Below, piece by piece: positions 1 to 12,900 of a stretch of 64,000 nucleotides of DNA. This DNA is from Diprion similis (taxonomy: Eukaryota > Arthropoda > Insecta > Hymenoptera > Diprionidae), in the NCBI RefSeq assembly GCF_021155765.1, contig NC_060116.1, positions 13,702,001 through 13,766,000 on the forward strand, read 5' to 3'. The translations under genes were made by a program, and so were the position numbers. The notes below the pieces were generated by a model. That model did no database searches. It had not been told where the DNA came from and saw nothing but the letters and a program-made list of their open reading frames with translations. Every line of letters begins with the position of its first letter. The first letter of the stretch is position 1.

Positions 1-3000
1 AACAGCAGAGAAATGACGACGAAAATCTCCAGTTTTTTGGCTGTAACTTTTGAGGAGCTGCTCGCAGCGTATTGGGACTATGCTTAATCGATTCCTCTCG
101 CAAAATTACGTCGGAATAGTGCCTGAAAGAATTGATTGTAGCACTTTTCAGAATCGCCGAAATTTTCGCCAAAAATCCAAAGGGGTTAGCCTTAGTTTTT
201 TTATCGATTTTCGGGGCCGGAAATTTTTCGCCTCGGAATCGATTAGTATGACCCTTTCTAGAGTAATTCGACCACCAGGAACTCAAAAAACACATGCAAA
301 AGAGCGTAGGACAAACAGCAGAGAAATGACGACGAAAATATCCAGTTTTTCGGCTGTAACTTTTGAGGAGCTGCTCGCAGCGTATTGGGACTGCGCTTAA
401 TCGATTCCTCTCGCAAAATTACGTCGGAATAGTGCCTGAAAGAATTGATTGTAGCTTATTCCAGAATCGCCGAAATTTTCGCCAAAAATCCAAAGGGGTT
501 AGCCTTGGTCTTTATCGATTTTCGGAGCCGGAAATTTTTCGTCTCGGAATCGATTAGTACGACTCTTTCTAGAGTAATTCGACCACCAGGAACTCAAAAA
601 ACATATGCAAAAGAGCGTAAGACCAACAGCAGAGAAATGACGACAAAAATCTCCAGTTTTTTGGCTGTAACTTTTGAGGAGCTGCTCGCAGCGTATTGGG
701 ACTATGCTCAATCGATTCCTCTCGCAAAATTACGTCGGAATAGTGCCTGAAAGAATCGATTGTAGCACTTTTCAGAATCGCCGAAATTTTCGCTAAAAAT
801 CCAAAGGGGTTAGCCTCAGTTTTTTTATCGATTTTCGGGGCCGGAAATTTTTCGCCTCGGAATCGATTAGTATGACCCTTTCTAGAGTAATTCGACCACC
901 AGGAACTCAAAAAACACATGCAAAAGAGCGTAGGACAAACAGCAGAGAAATGACGACGAAAATATCCAGTTTTTCGGCTGTAACTTTTGACTCGTTGCTC
1001 GCAGCGTATTGGGACTGCGCTCAATCGATTCCTCTTGCAAAATTACGTCGGAATAGTGCCTGAAAGAATTGATTGTAGCTTATTCCAGAATCGCCGAAAT
1101 TTTCGCCAAAAATCCAAAGGGGTTAGCCTTGGTTTTTTATCGATTTTCGGAGCCGGAAATTTTTCGTCTCGGAATCGATTAGTACGACTCTTTCTAGAGT
1201 AATTCGACCACCAGGAACTCAAAAAACATATGCAAAAGAGCGTAGGACCAACAGCAGGGAAATGACGACGAAAATCTCCAGTTTTTTGGCTGTAACTCTT
1301 GAGGAGCTGCTCGCAGCGTATTGGGACTGCGCTTAATCGATTCCTCTCGCAAAATTACGTCGGAATAGTGCCTGAAAGAATTGATTGTAGCACTTTTCAG
1401 AATCGCCGAAATTTTCGCCAAAAATCCAAAGGGGTTAGCCTTAGTTTTTTTATCGATTTTTGGGGCCGGAAATTTTTCGTCTCGGAATCGATTAGTATGA
1501 CCCTTTCTAGAGTAATTCGACCACCAGGAACTCAAAAAACACATGCAAAAGAGCGTAGGACAAACAGCAGAGAAATGACGACGAAAATATCCAGTTTTTC
1601 GGCTGTAACTTTTGAGGAGCTGCTCGCAGCGTATTGGGACTGCGCTCAATCGATTCCTCTCGCAAAATTACGTCGGAATAGTGCCTGAAAGAATTGATTG
1701 TAGCACTTTTCAGAATCGCCGAAATTTTCGCCAAAAATCCAAAGGGGTTAGCCTTAGTTTTTTTATCGATTTTCGGGGCCGGAAATTTTTCGCCTCGGAA
1801 TCGATTAGTATGACCCTTTCTAGAGTAATTCGACCACCAGGAACTCAAAAAACACATGCAAAAGAGCGTAGGACAAACAGCAGAGAAATGACGACGAAAA
1901 TATCCAGTTTTTCGGCTGTAACTTTTGACTCGTTGCTCGCAGCGTATTGGGACTGCGCTCAATCGATTCCTCTCGCAAAATTACGTCGGAATAGTGCCTG
2001 AAAGAATTGATTGTAGCACTTTTCAGAATCGCCGAAATTTTCGCCAAAAATCCAAAGGGGTTAGCCTTAGTTTTTTTATCGATTTTCGGGGCCGGAAATT
2101 TTTCGCCTCGGAATCGATTAGTATGACCCTTTCTAGAGTAATTCGACCACCAGGAACTCAAAAAACACATGCAAAAGAGCGTAGGACAAACAGCAGAGAA
2201 ATGACGACGAAAATATCCAGTTTTTCGGCTGTAACTTTTGACTCGTTGCTCGCAGCGTATTGGGACTGCGCTCAATCGATTCCTCTCGCAAAATTACGTC
2301 GGAATAGTGCCTGAAAGAATTGATTGTAGCTTATTCCAGAATCGCCGAAATTTTCGCCAAAAATCCAAAGGGGTTAGCCTTGGTTTTTTATCGATTTTCG
2401 GAGCCGGAAATTTTTCGTCTCGGAATCGATTAGTATGACCCTATCTAGAGTAATTCGACCACCAGGAACTCAAAAAACACATGCAAAAGAGCGTAGGACA
2501 AACAGCAGAGAAATGACGACGAAAATATCCAGTTTTTCGGCTGTAACTTTTGACTCGTTGCTCGCAGCGTATTGGGACTGCGCTCAATCGATTTCTCTCG
2601 CAAAATTACGTCGGAATAGTGCCTGAAAGAATTGATTGTAGCTTATTCCAGAATCGCCGAAATTTTCGCCAAAAATCCAAAGGGGTTAGCCTTAGTTTTT
2701 TATCGATTTTCGGAGCCGGAAATTTTTCGTCTCGGAATCGATTAGTACGACTCTTTCTAGAGTAATTCGACCACCAGGAACTCAAAAAACATATGCAAAA
2801 GAGCGTAGGACCAACAGCAGGGAAATGACGACGAAAATCTCCAGTTTTTTGGCTGTAACTCTTGAGGAGCTGCTCGCAGCGTATTGGGACTGCGCTTAAT
2901 CGATTCCTCTCGCAAAATTACGTCGGAATAGTGCCTGAAAGAATTGATTGTAGCACTTTTCAGAATCGCCGAAATTTTCGCCAAAAATCCAAAGGGGTTA

Positions 3001-6000
3001 GCCTTAGTTTTTTTATCGATTTTTGGGGCCGGAAATTTTTCGTCTCGGAATCGATTAGTATGACCCTTTCTAGAGTAATTCGACCACCAGGAACTCAAAA
3101 AACACATGCAAAAGAGCGTAGGACAAACAGCAGAGAAATGACGACGAAAATATCCAGTTTTTCGGCTGTAACTTTTGAGGAGCTGCTCGCAGCGTATTGG
3201 GACTGCGCTCAATCGATTCCTCTCGCAAAATTACGTCGGAATAGTGCCTGAAAGAATTGATTGTAGCACTTTTCAGAATCGCCGAAATTTTCGCCAAAAA
3301 TCCAAAGGGGTTAGCCTTAGTTTTTTTATCGATTTTCGGGGCCGGAAATTTTTCGCCTCGGAATCGATTAGTATGACCCTTTCTAGAGTAATTCGACCAC
3401 CAGGAACTCAAAAAACACATGCAAAAGAGCGTAGGACAAACAGCAGAGAAATGACGACGAAAATATCCAGTTTTTCGGCTGTAACTTTTGACTCGTTGCT
3501 CGCAGCGTATTGGGACTGCGCTCAATCGATTCCTCTCGCAAAATTACGTCGGAATAGTGCCTGAAAGAATTGATTGTAGCACTTTTCAGAATCGCCGAAA
3601 TTTTCGCTAAAAATCCAAAGGGGTTAGCCTTAGTTTTTTTATCGATTTTCGGGGCCGGAAATTTTTCGCCTCGGAATCGATTAGTATGACCCTTTCTAGA
3701 GTAATTCGACCACCAGGAACTCAAAAAACACATGCAAAAGAGCGTAGGACAAACAGCAGAGAAATGACGACGAAAATATCCAGTTTTTCGGCTGTAACTT
3801 TCGACTCGTTGCTCGTAGCGTATTGGGACTGCGCTCAATCGATTCCTCTCGCAAAATTACGTCGGAATAGTGCCTGAAAGAATTGATTGTAGCTTATTCC
3901 AGAATCGCCGAAATTTTCGCCAAAAATCCAAAGGGGTTAGCCTTAGTTTTTTATCGATTTTCGGAGCCGGAAATTTTTCGTCTCGGAATCGATTAGTACG
4001 ACTCTTTCTAGAGTAATTCGACCACCAGGAACTCAAAAAACATATGCAAAAGAGCGTAGGACCAACAGCAGGGAAATGACGACGAAAATCTCCAGTTTTT
4101 TGGCTGTAACTCTTGAGGAGCTGCTCGCAGCGTATTGGGACTGCGCTTAATCGATTCCTCTCGCAAAATTACGTCGGAATAGTGCCTGAAAGAATTGATT
4201 GTAGCACTTTTCAGAATCGCCGAAATTTTCGCCAAAAATCCAAAGGGGTTAGCCTCAGTTTTTTTATCGATTTTTGGGGCCGGAAATTTTTCGTCTCGGA
4301 ATCGATTAGTATGACCCTTTCTAGAGTAATTCGACCACCAGGAACTCAAAAAACACATGCAAAAGAGCGTAGGACAAACAGCAGAGAAATGACGACGAAA
4401 ATATCCAGTTTTTCGGCTGTAACTTTTGAGGAGCTGCTCGCAGCGTATTGGGACTGCGCTTAATCGATTCCTCTCGCAAAATTACGTCGGAATAGTGCCT
4501 GAAAGAATTGATTGTAGCACTTTTCAGAATCGCCGAAATTTTCGCCAAAAATCCAAAGGGGTTAGCCTCAGTTTTTTTATCGATTTTTGGGGCCGGAAAT
4601 TTTTCGTCTCGGAATCGATTAGTATGACCCTTTCTAGAGTAATTCGACCACCAGGAACTCAAAAAACACATGCAAAAGAGCGTAGGACAAACAGCAGAGA
4701 AATGACGACGAAAATATCCAGTTTTTCGGCTGTAACTTTTGAGGAGCTGCTCGCAGCGTATTGGGACTGCGCTCAATCGATTCCTCTCGCAAAATTACGT
4801 CGGAATAGTGCCTGAAAGAATTGATTGTAGCACTTTTCAGAATCGCCGAAATTTTCGCCAAAAATCCAAAGGGGTTAGCCTTAGTTTTTTTATCGATTTT
4901 CGGGGCCGGAAATTTTTCGCCTCGGAATCGATTAGTATGACCCTTTCTAGAGTAATTCGACCACCAGGAACTCAAAAAACACATGCAAAAGAGCGTAGGA
5001 CAAACAGCAGAGAAATGACGACGAAAATATCCAGTTTTTCGGCTGTAACTTTTGACTCGTTGCTCGCAGCGTATTGGGACTGCGCTCAATCGATTCCTCT
5101 CGCAAAATTACGTCGGAATAGTGCCTGAAAGAATTGATTGTAGCACTTTTCAGAATCGCCGAAATTTTCGCCAAAAATCCAAAGGGGTTAGCCTTAGTTT
5201 TTTTATCGATTTTCGGGGCCGGAAATTTTTCGCCTCGGAATCGATTAGTATGACCCTTCCTAGAGTAATTCGACCACCAGGAACTCAAAAAACACATGCA
5301 AAAGAGCGTAGGACAAACAGCAGAGAAATGACGACGAAAATATCCAGTTTTTCGGCTGTAACTTTCGACTCGTTGCTCGTAGCGTATTGGGACTGCGCTC
5401 AATCGATTCCTCTCGCAAAATTACGTCGGAATAGTGCCTGAAAGAATTGATTGTAGCTTATTCCAGAATCGCCGAAATTTTCGCCAAAAATCCAAAGGGG
5501 TTAGCCTTGGTTTTTTATCGATTTTCGGAGCCGGAAATTTTTCGTCTCGGAATCGATTAGTATGACCCTTTCTAGAGTAATTCGACCACCAGGAACTCAA
5601 AAAACACATGCAAAAGAGCGTAGGACAAACAGCAGAGAAATGACGACGAAAATATCCAGTTTTTCGGCTGTAACTTTTGACTCGTTGCTCGCAGCGTATT
5701 GGGACTGCGCTCAATCGATTCCTCTTGCAAAATTACGTCGGAATAGTGCCTGAAAGAATTGATTGTAGCTTATTCCAGAATCGCCGAAATTTTCGCCAAA
5801 AATCCAAAGGGGTTAGCCTTGGTTTTTTATCGATTTTCGGAGCCGGAAATTTTTCGTCTCGGAATCGATTAGTACGACTCTTTCTAGAGTAATTCGACCA
5901 CCAGGAACTCAAAAAACATATGCAAAAGAGCGTAGGACCAACAGCAGGGAAATGACGACGAAAATCTCCAGTTTTTTGGCTGTAACTCTTGAGGAGCTGC

Positions 6001-7516
6001 TCGCAGCGTATTGGGACTGCGCTTAATCGATTCCTCTCGCAAAATTACGTCGGAATAGTGCCTGAAAGAATTGATTGTAGCACTTTTCAGAATCGCCGAA
6101 ATTTTCGCCAAAAATCCAAAGGGGTTAGCCTTAGTTTTTTTATCGATTTTTGGGGCCGGAAATTTTTCGTCTCGGAATCGATTAGTATGACCCTTTCTAG
6201 AGTAATTCGACCACCAGGAACTCAAAAAACACATGCAAAAGAGCGTAGGACAAACAGCAGAGAAATGACGACGAAAATATCCAGTTTTTCGGCTGTAACT
6301 TTTGAGGAGCTGCTCGCAGCGTATTGGGACTGCGCTCAATCGATTCCTCTCGCAAAATTACGTCGGAATAGTGCCTGAAAGAATTGATTGTAGCTTATTC
6401 CAGAATCGCCGAAATTTTCGCCAAAAATCCAAAGGGGTTAGCCTTGGTTTTTTATCGATTTTCGGAGCCGGAAATTTTTCGTCTCGGAATCGATTAGTAC
6501 GACTCTTTCTAGAGTAATTCGACCATCAGGAACTCAAAAAACATATGCAAAAGAGCGTAGGACCAACAGCAGAGAAATGACGACGAAAATCTCCAGTTTT
6601 TTGGCTGTAACTTTTGAGGAGCTGCTCGCAGCGTATTGGGACTATGCTTAATCGATTCCTCTCGCAAAATTACGTCGGAATAGTGCCTGAAAGAATTGAT
6701 TGTAGCACTTTTCAGAATCGCCGAAATTTTCGCTTAAAATCCAAAGGGGTTAGCCTTAGTTTTTTTATCGATTTTCGGGGCCGGAAATTTTTCGCCTCGG
6801 AATCGATTAGTATGACCCTTTCTAGAGTAATTCGACCACCAGGAACTCAAAAAACACATGCAAAAGAGCGTAGGACAAACAGCAGAGAAATGACGACGAA
6901 AATATCCAGTTTTTCGGCTGTAACTTTTGACTCGTTGCTCGCAGCGTATTGGGACTGCGCTCAATCGATTCCACTCGCAAAATTACGTCGGAATAGTGCC
7001 TGAAAGAATTGATTGTAGCTTTTTCCAGAATCGCCGAAATTTTCGCCAAAAATTCAAAGGGTCTTGGTTTTTTATCGATTTTCGGAGCCGGAAATTTTTC
7101 GTCTCGGAATCGATTAGTACGACTCTTTCTAGAGTAATTCGACCACCAGGAACTCAAAAAACACATGCAAAAGAGCGTAGGACCAACAGCAGAGAAATGA
7201 CGACGAAAATCTCTAGTTTTTCGGCTGTAACTTTTGATTCGTTGCTCGCAGCGTATTGGGACTGCGCTTAATCGATTCCTCTCGCAAAATTACGTCGGAA
7301 TAGCGCCTGAAAGAATTTATTGCAGCACTCTTCAGAATCGTTGAAATTTTCGCAAAAACTCCAAAGGGGTTAGCCTTACTTTTCAGGTCATCTTTGGAGA
7401 CGAGAACTTTTCATCTCGGAATCGATCTGTACGACCCTTCCTGGATTAATCTGACGCCGAGGAACTCAGAAAACGCAGCAAAAAGAGCGTAGGATTAACA
7501 GCAGAGATGTAACGAC
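1..7516. repeat. Satellite array of ~313-bp monomers with higher-order structure
   Basis: About 23 head-to-tail monomers plus one decayed monomer are present, and the array enters from the left edge. A convenient anchor is the motif gattgtagc, which recurs near 137, 449, 757, 1070, 1384, 1697, 2010, 2323, 2635, 2948 and so on to 7013. Two diagnostic classes exist. Class A (313 bp) has cacttttcag after the anchor and a seven-T run. Class B (312 bp) has cttattccag and usually a six-T run. Other linked variants include gaggagctg versus gactcgttg and acacatgc versus acatatgc. Because the period is 1 modulo 3 and stops are sparse, short open frames recur on both strands; these are by-products of the repeat, not genes. 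The family is not one I recognise. A pericentromeric or heterochromatic location is possible but not shown. Confidence 0.97.
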
Positions 7517-7600
7517 GCAAAGACCAGCAGCAAATAAATCGAGAAAAAGCAGCAAAAAATTCAAAGGGGTTGCCTCACCTCTTATTTGAGCGAAAATGTT
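7270..7600. repeat. Decayed right edge of the satellite array
   Basis: The monomer beginning near 7,317 (tttattgcagcactcttc in place of the usual anchor) still aligns along its whole length to about 7,516 but carries many substitutions, unlike the near-identical interior units. The previous unit, near 7,013, has a small deletion around 7,050-7,065. After 7,516 only a scrap remains recognisable, at about 7,555-7,585 (ttcaaaggggttgcct, matching the conserved caaaggggttagcct). Divergence at an array edge with a homogeneous interior is expected when unequal exchange homogenises the middle. Confidence 0.85.
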
Positions 7601-8159
7601 TCAGACCAACTGGACCCTCTAGACCCCGTAGACGACATCTCTAACAGCAAGAGACCAACAGATGTGGATCATCAACGAAAATACAACGAAAATTGATTTA
7701 TCATCGATGACCATCGAAGGTACGTGCAATAGTGACCATACAATATCGATTATCATATACTTGTTCTGCAAAGGTGTGTTTCACCTGTCGGACGGCTAAA
7801 ACCTAAGCAATTTGAAACTATCACAACAATCACTATTTGTTATAGTAATCCATGTATTCTGCTAAGACAATATGTACTGGAAACCTATTCTACCGTATTG
7901 TAACAAGATATCTTGTGTAATGTTTAATCATACATGACGCTTTGCCTTTGACTTTTATCCTATCAGGTAACTTGTTCAATTGCTACAAAATGTAACCCAC
8001 ACTTGCACCAGAACTACGGCATATTGAATAAACTGTACTGGATTGATTCTAAAACTATACGGCTATGCGTATTCGACGTTTTTCCTTAACTCTGCGGAAA
8101 TTATGTGCAGATTTCATGTACATACATACATACTCCGGACGTAACTTTCGTTCATCTTT
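7601..8159. other. Gene-free transition DNA beside the satellite
   Basis: AT-rich sequence with no supported gene, RNA or repeat beyond the scrap at its left edge. Frames are short and closed on both strands. Confidence 0.5.
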
Positions 8160-8255
8160 TTGCAGCAACTCCAGACTGTGCGCAATTCATTCCTTACGCA
8201 AGATTACGTCGATATAGGGCATCAAATAATCCATTCCAGCATTTTTCGAAAGATT
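8160..8255. repeat. Isolated degenerate fragment of the 313-bp satellite
   Basis: The stretch cagcaactccagactgtgcg followed by caattcattccttacgcaag and attacgtcgatatagggc aligns to the satellite segment that reads cagcgtattgggactgcgct, caatcgattcctctcgcaaa and attacgtcggaatagtgcc. It then continues with a degraded version of the anchor region (ttccagcatttttcgaaag). It lies about 640 bp beyond the last clear monomer and shares the array's orientation, so it is probably a relic of a formerly longer array. Confidence 0.75.
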
Positions 8256-9429
8256 TGATACATCAAAATAGATATCAACAATATACATATGTTCAATAGA
8301 TCTATCATAGTTACATTTATTCATCCGTTGTATAATTTCGCTGTATGTATGTATGTACATATTTCTCGTGCGGGATTTCCTCACGTTTCCACTCCACAAT
8401 GACGACGGTATGTTACCAACGCTTGGCACGCGAGAGTCGTTGGTTGTGAAGATCTTCTCTTACCGGTGTGGTCAGTTACTTGGTTGATACTACATGAAAC
8501 TGCTGATACCCCCAAACCTGTCCAGACTCGTTGTGAACTGTTACGGAAAATAACTTGGGGATGTGAGTCTTCATATATGTTCAGTCAATGGCCATTGTAT
8601 TTAGTAATGAGTGCGTACCACTGATATGTGCGTACAGTCAGGAAATCTAGATGGCCGTGATTCGAGTTGCAAGTCAGCTGTGTCGTGACAGCTTGCTCGA
8701 TTGTAAGCAGTTCGTGGCTGATAGCCGAAGGAGTAGCGCGAGTTGTGGGTGTCGAAAATTCGGATCAAACCGTGCGTTCATTGGTCGTGAAAAGAAAACG
8801 GTGGCGTGTGGGTTATAAACACACAGATGAAATGCAAATGAGAGGTGGACACAGGTTATTTATAATTCCTTGAATGCAGTGAGGCCCAAGATGTGATGAG
8901 AGGAGGAGTCGTAGACAAATTCCCCTAAACTCGAGGAACTTAACGCCTCCGACGTTTCCGCGGTTTGGAACCTTTTTCCCCGACTCCCGGGGGAAATACA
9001 TCGGCCTCGTTGGACACCGTCGGACAAAGGTAGTGTTTCCCGATCGGAGATTTATTTCGCTCTTTGATCCCTCATTCACCGTCACGACGCGACGTTGCGA
9101 CATTACCTCTTTTTCTGCGACAATTTTTTCCTCGCAGACTCGCTTTGTCATTGTGTTGTACGGTGTTCGTTTTCGGCAGTGATAATGGGGAAACACACGC
9201 ATGCCAAATCGATAACTATTTTTTAATCGTGTTTTTCTACTTGTCACGCGTCATTTTCAACAATTTAATTATCCGACCGTGTTGGTTCGTCTATTTTGTC
9301 TACCCGCGGGTTTATATAATTAATTTTCTAGCAGGTCTGCGCGGCCTTTTGTTCTCTACGAATAGTAACTTAAGTGATACGAAATTACTGAACGCCCACT
9401 TAGTTTTAAACTTCGACTTCGCACAAAGC
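8256..9429. other. Intergenic region, no gene supported
   Basis: Holds short tatg-type microsatellite sequence near 8,344-8,360, and a segment at about 8,870-9,180 that is richer in G+C than its surroundings. The minus-strand frame through 8,813-9,247 (about 144 codons) has no recognisable domain, low-complexity bias or supporting splice context, so I do not call it a gene. The GC-rich segment could be a promoter or an untranslated exon of a neighbour, but nothing decides this. Confidence 0.4.
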
Positions 9430-9619
9430 TGAAGTTAGTAAGGTTAACGTAAAGGCACACCATGGAATTGAATTTTAGAAGGACTTTCAACGTCTTGGCT
9501 TTTTAAAATATGAACGCTTTTTCTTTGTTATGATTACAAATTGAATTTCAGACAATCTCAAAAATGCGAACGAAAGATTTTCCTAAACATGCATCGTTAA
9601 AGTGTCGTTACTAACTTCA
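9430..9619. mobile_element. MITE-like inverted-repeat element, copy 1
   Basis: The left end reads tgaagttagtaaggttaacg and the right end reads cgttactaacttca. The reverse complement of the right end is tgaagttagtaacg, so the element has terminal inverted repeats of about 14 bp. It is about 190 bp long with no coding capacity. Its interior aligns with the second copy at 9,746-9,959, for example tttcaacgtc, then gctttttctttgttatgatt, then ttttcctaaacatgcatcgt. No clear target-site duplication is visible. The superfamily cannot be named from the sequence alone. Confidence 0.6.
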
Positions 9620-9745
9620 ACTGCATCAATACGAGCTATCTTATCCATGTTATCATGACAGCCATCATGCTGCAGTCTACTAGTCAATTTGAAAATAACT
9701 CGTTTTACAGGCTCTTGTTTGGTTTGAGCGTTTGACATATGAGAC

Positions 9746-9959
9746 TGAAATAAGTAACGTTAACGCGACGAAACATCAGGGAAATTATTATTCCACAATT
9801 TTAGTAGAACGACGTTTATAAGGAGTTAGTTGGCATTTCAACGTCAGCGTATGCTTTGTTCATCATGATTCATAAAATTCTAGATATTCCCAAAAGCGTG
9901 AAGTAATGATTTTTCCTTTTTCCTAAAGCCGTATCGTTACAGTAACGTTACTACCTTCA
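9746..9959. mobile_element. MITE-like inverted-repeat element, copy 2
   Basis: The left end reads tgaaataagtaacgttaacg. The right end reads taacgttactaccttca, whose reverse complement is tgaaggtagtaacgtta, so 15 of 17 terminal bases are inverted repeats. It is about 214 bp long and non-coding. The interior matches copy 1 with substitutions and small indels. The two copies lie in the same orientation about 316 bp apart, so they could be two insertions or a local tandem duplication of one insertion. Confidence 0.6.
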
Positions 9960-12900
9960 TCCTCATTTTGATACAGATTCGAGACTTCCAGTTTTATTAC
10001 ATACCTGTAGCGGACGCGTTCGTAATCGTTATTAATTCGGTTTTATGTTACCTGTGTGTTTCAACGCACGTCCAACGCACGGTTTGAAAACTGATTCCTA
10101 AGACGTATTTATATCGTGGCACAGTTTGCATTTCAAGGATAAACAAATCGGTATAGTTAGGTAACGTCGCATAGCAGATAAATACACCTATCGAACCTGT
10201 TTTCGCGATTCTTTGTTGATCAAGGCACACGTGCGCGATACCCCGCGGTATCTGACGCATTCTTATCATTATAATTAAGGGATATTTTTAGTACTAGAAC
10301 AAACAATATGACAGTGCTGCTGTTCAGCAAATCAACAAAATGACAGCAGTCGGTTTTTCAACTGTATAAAATCAGTAACTATATAGATGAGCTGCTGCTA
10401 CAGCTGGTCAGCGATCGTTTTTATTATGATAACGTCATTATACCCACTCTGTTATGCAATCTTATTTAAAAGCAGAGAACTCTTACGTATCACAAATTCT
10501 CGGCTGCAATTCAGATGCCAATATATGCGAACACTCAGCTCTGCCAAAAAGTTCGATGTTAAGCACAATGGGCTTAGGTATACGATATCTGGAGGCTGAT
10601 GGAAATCTGCAGGCTTAATAGACCTGCTAATCGATTATCAGCGTGCCGATTCCGTACGCGAGCCAATATCACAATCTTGAGATAGTTGTGTAGAAAAATT
10701 CTGCAATTCATTGTTAGATCGCGATTCATTGAACTTTGCGCTCTATGTTTCTTTCTCATTGTTTCAATTGCGTATCGTAATGGCCTTCAACTTGTAGTTA
10801 CCCGTGAAATTCACGTAGTAGTATGAACGAAAATATTTGGTTATCAGTGCAGAATTTTTCTGGGAGGGACGACGGTAAATAATTCGATATATAACTAATG
10901 ATAGTCACGTTTATTGAGTACTTCCTTCGTAAATAAATGGTCAATTTAAGGGTGCTAAAAATAGCTAACCAACATGATACGATCCGACAATCACGAAAGT
11001 TTATATTTATTATTACGTTGCAGTGTAGATATAAAAGCTACCGCATAATTATTCTGACGTCAACAATTTTTAGCTGTCCTCTTCAAATAAGTTGTTTATA
11101 AAGTTGGAAGTTTATCGAGAATTTCAAAGTTATGCGTAATACGAAGCGATAAGACACATCGAAAGAATTTATTCGTCGATTTGAAAGCCAAGTTCGTTGG
11201 TGAATTATAACTGACCATTTATACATAAAATTACCATTTTCATATATTAATACAATGTACAGCAATTTTATTTCTATTTAATGTATGTTTTATTTGTTAT
11301 AAATAAACGTGTTTCAACAGCACGTTTTAAAATTCGCATGAAGTTCACGAGAAACTTCTTATCTTCTTTTTCATCTGTTGATAACACGGGTGTGTACACT
11401 GTTCAGTGCAAAGTCCCTTTTGCACAACAAGACCGTTTACATGTATTATTCGCTATTGCGTCTACGATAATTCTTTACAATACATACTACTAATATGAAT
11501 AGCAAATAATTACGCAATCAGACAATTGCCAACAACGGGCAATGAGCATTTCTTATATCAGATATCTTGTCTTATCGCTAATTATTACGATGTTATTATA
11601 TGCATTACGCGTATATGTATATATTCATGTGCTTTGAAGTGCTACGTGAAATTCTGAATGACCGTGAATACACTTGAGTGAATAAATTATCTGCATGACG
11701 CTATACAGCTGTGAAAATTGTTACGTCTTTAGATTATTTGATTTATAAATTATACCTTGAAATTATCGTTTATTAATTTTAGTCTTTAGCATTTAAAATT
11801 TCGCACAAAATGAACATTTTTACTAAAATATTTTGTTTTTATATCAACTGGCTTTGGATCTTTCCTGCTCCTAACTGCAAGAAACAAAAAAAAGGATCGT
11901 TTAAAATATTGGACCGGTTTATTGAGATATGAGAGAATCCACATCTTTTAATTCACCTAGACCAGGTTGCATGCATTAATCCTATGGAGCTTAAGTTAAA
12001 ATTAACGTTAGCTTAACGAAAAGTTGGAATAAAAATCACCATTTTGCGGCTTCGGAATATAACTCATTTGAAAATTTATTGAATCTAAGACAATTCGAAA
12101 GTTACGAGTTAAAACGAGTTCTTCTAAAAATGCACAATTGCGAGAACGTTTCGGACTTCAACCTGATATATGTATAGTAACATCTGCCCCCTGGCGCTAC
12201 AGTCAATATAAAATTTCTGACGATAATCATGCAATATCGTGAGAGATAAACAAATTTGTAGTGCATAGCAGTCTTATCTCACAGTTTCAACACGGTGTGT
12301 ATTCGTATTGCCAAACATGTTATCAAATGTTTGTTTACGTCGCGCGTAAAGTGTTGAAAAGAAAAAACCTAATCACTTGTATCAAAGGTGAATCGAAATG
12401 GAATAACAACTATCGATATACTATGTATATATATTATATTTAATATCATACCCCGAAGCAGATCTTGTCCCCCGGAACAAGTATCGCGATCATAATATGA
12501 TATGAGGAATTTTAACGATATGAAAAGCATCATCTCAGGAGATCGTTTTGACATGTCGGATTTAAATAAACCAAATACATCATACAGTGATTTCAAGGAA
12601 ATTGAATTTTCTTTTAAAAGCATTATTTTATAACAAGGTGCATGGAAAACAGGGATCTGCTGCTGCGCTTTTGGATGCATGGAACTTTGCTTGCATGCTA
12701 TACAAACCTATATGTCTATACCATCGGGTCAAGCACCTGTGATGCAGGCATCTCCGCGGTTCAGCGTGAATATACTTTTTCCACGTATTTTCTCTACTGA
12801 TCTTTTCTTTATAAATAACTACGTGCTGCTGCGGTTTTTTTTTTACTTTTACCAACGAAAGCACGAGAAAAGCTCTGAAACGTGTCATAATTTAAGTTTT

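Noticed and set aside
50-7271. Dozens of 60-151-codon open frames on both strands in the satellite
   Set aside because: They repeat with the 313-bp period on both strands, have no domain, shift frame from unit to unit, and follow from the repeat itself.
1-7516. CRISPR-like regular repeats
   Set aside because: The whole 313-bp unit repeats without unique spacers, in a eukaryotic genome; it is satellite DNA.
8813-9247. 144-codon minus-strand frame
   Set aside because: No recognisable motif or splice context; it coincides with a GC-richer stretch in which stops are rarer.
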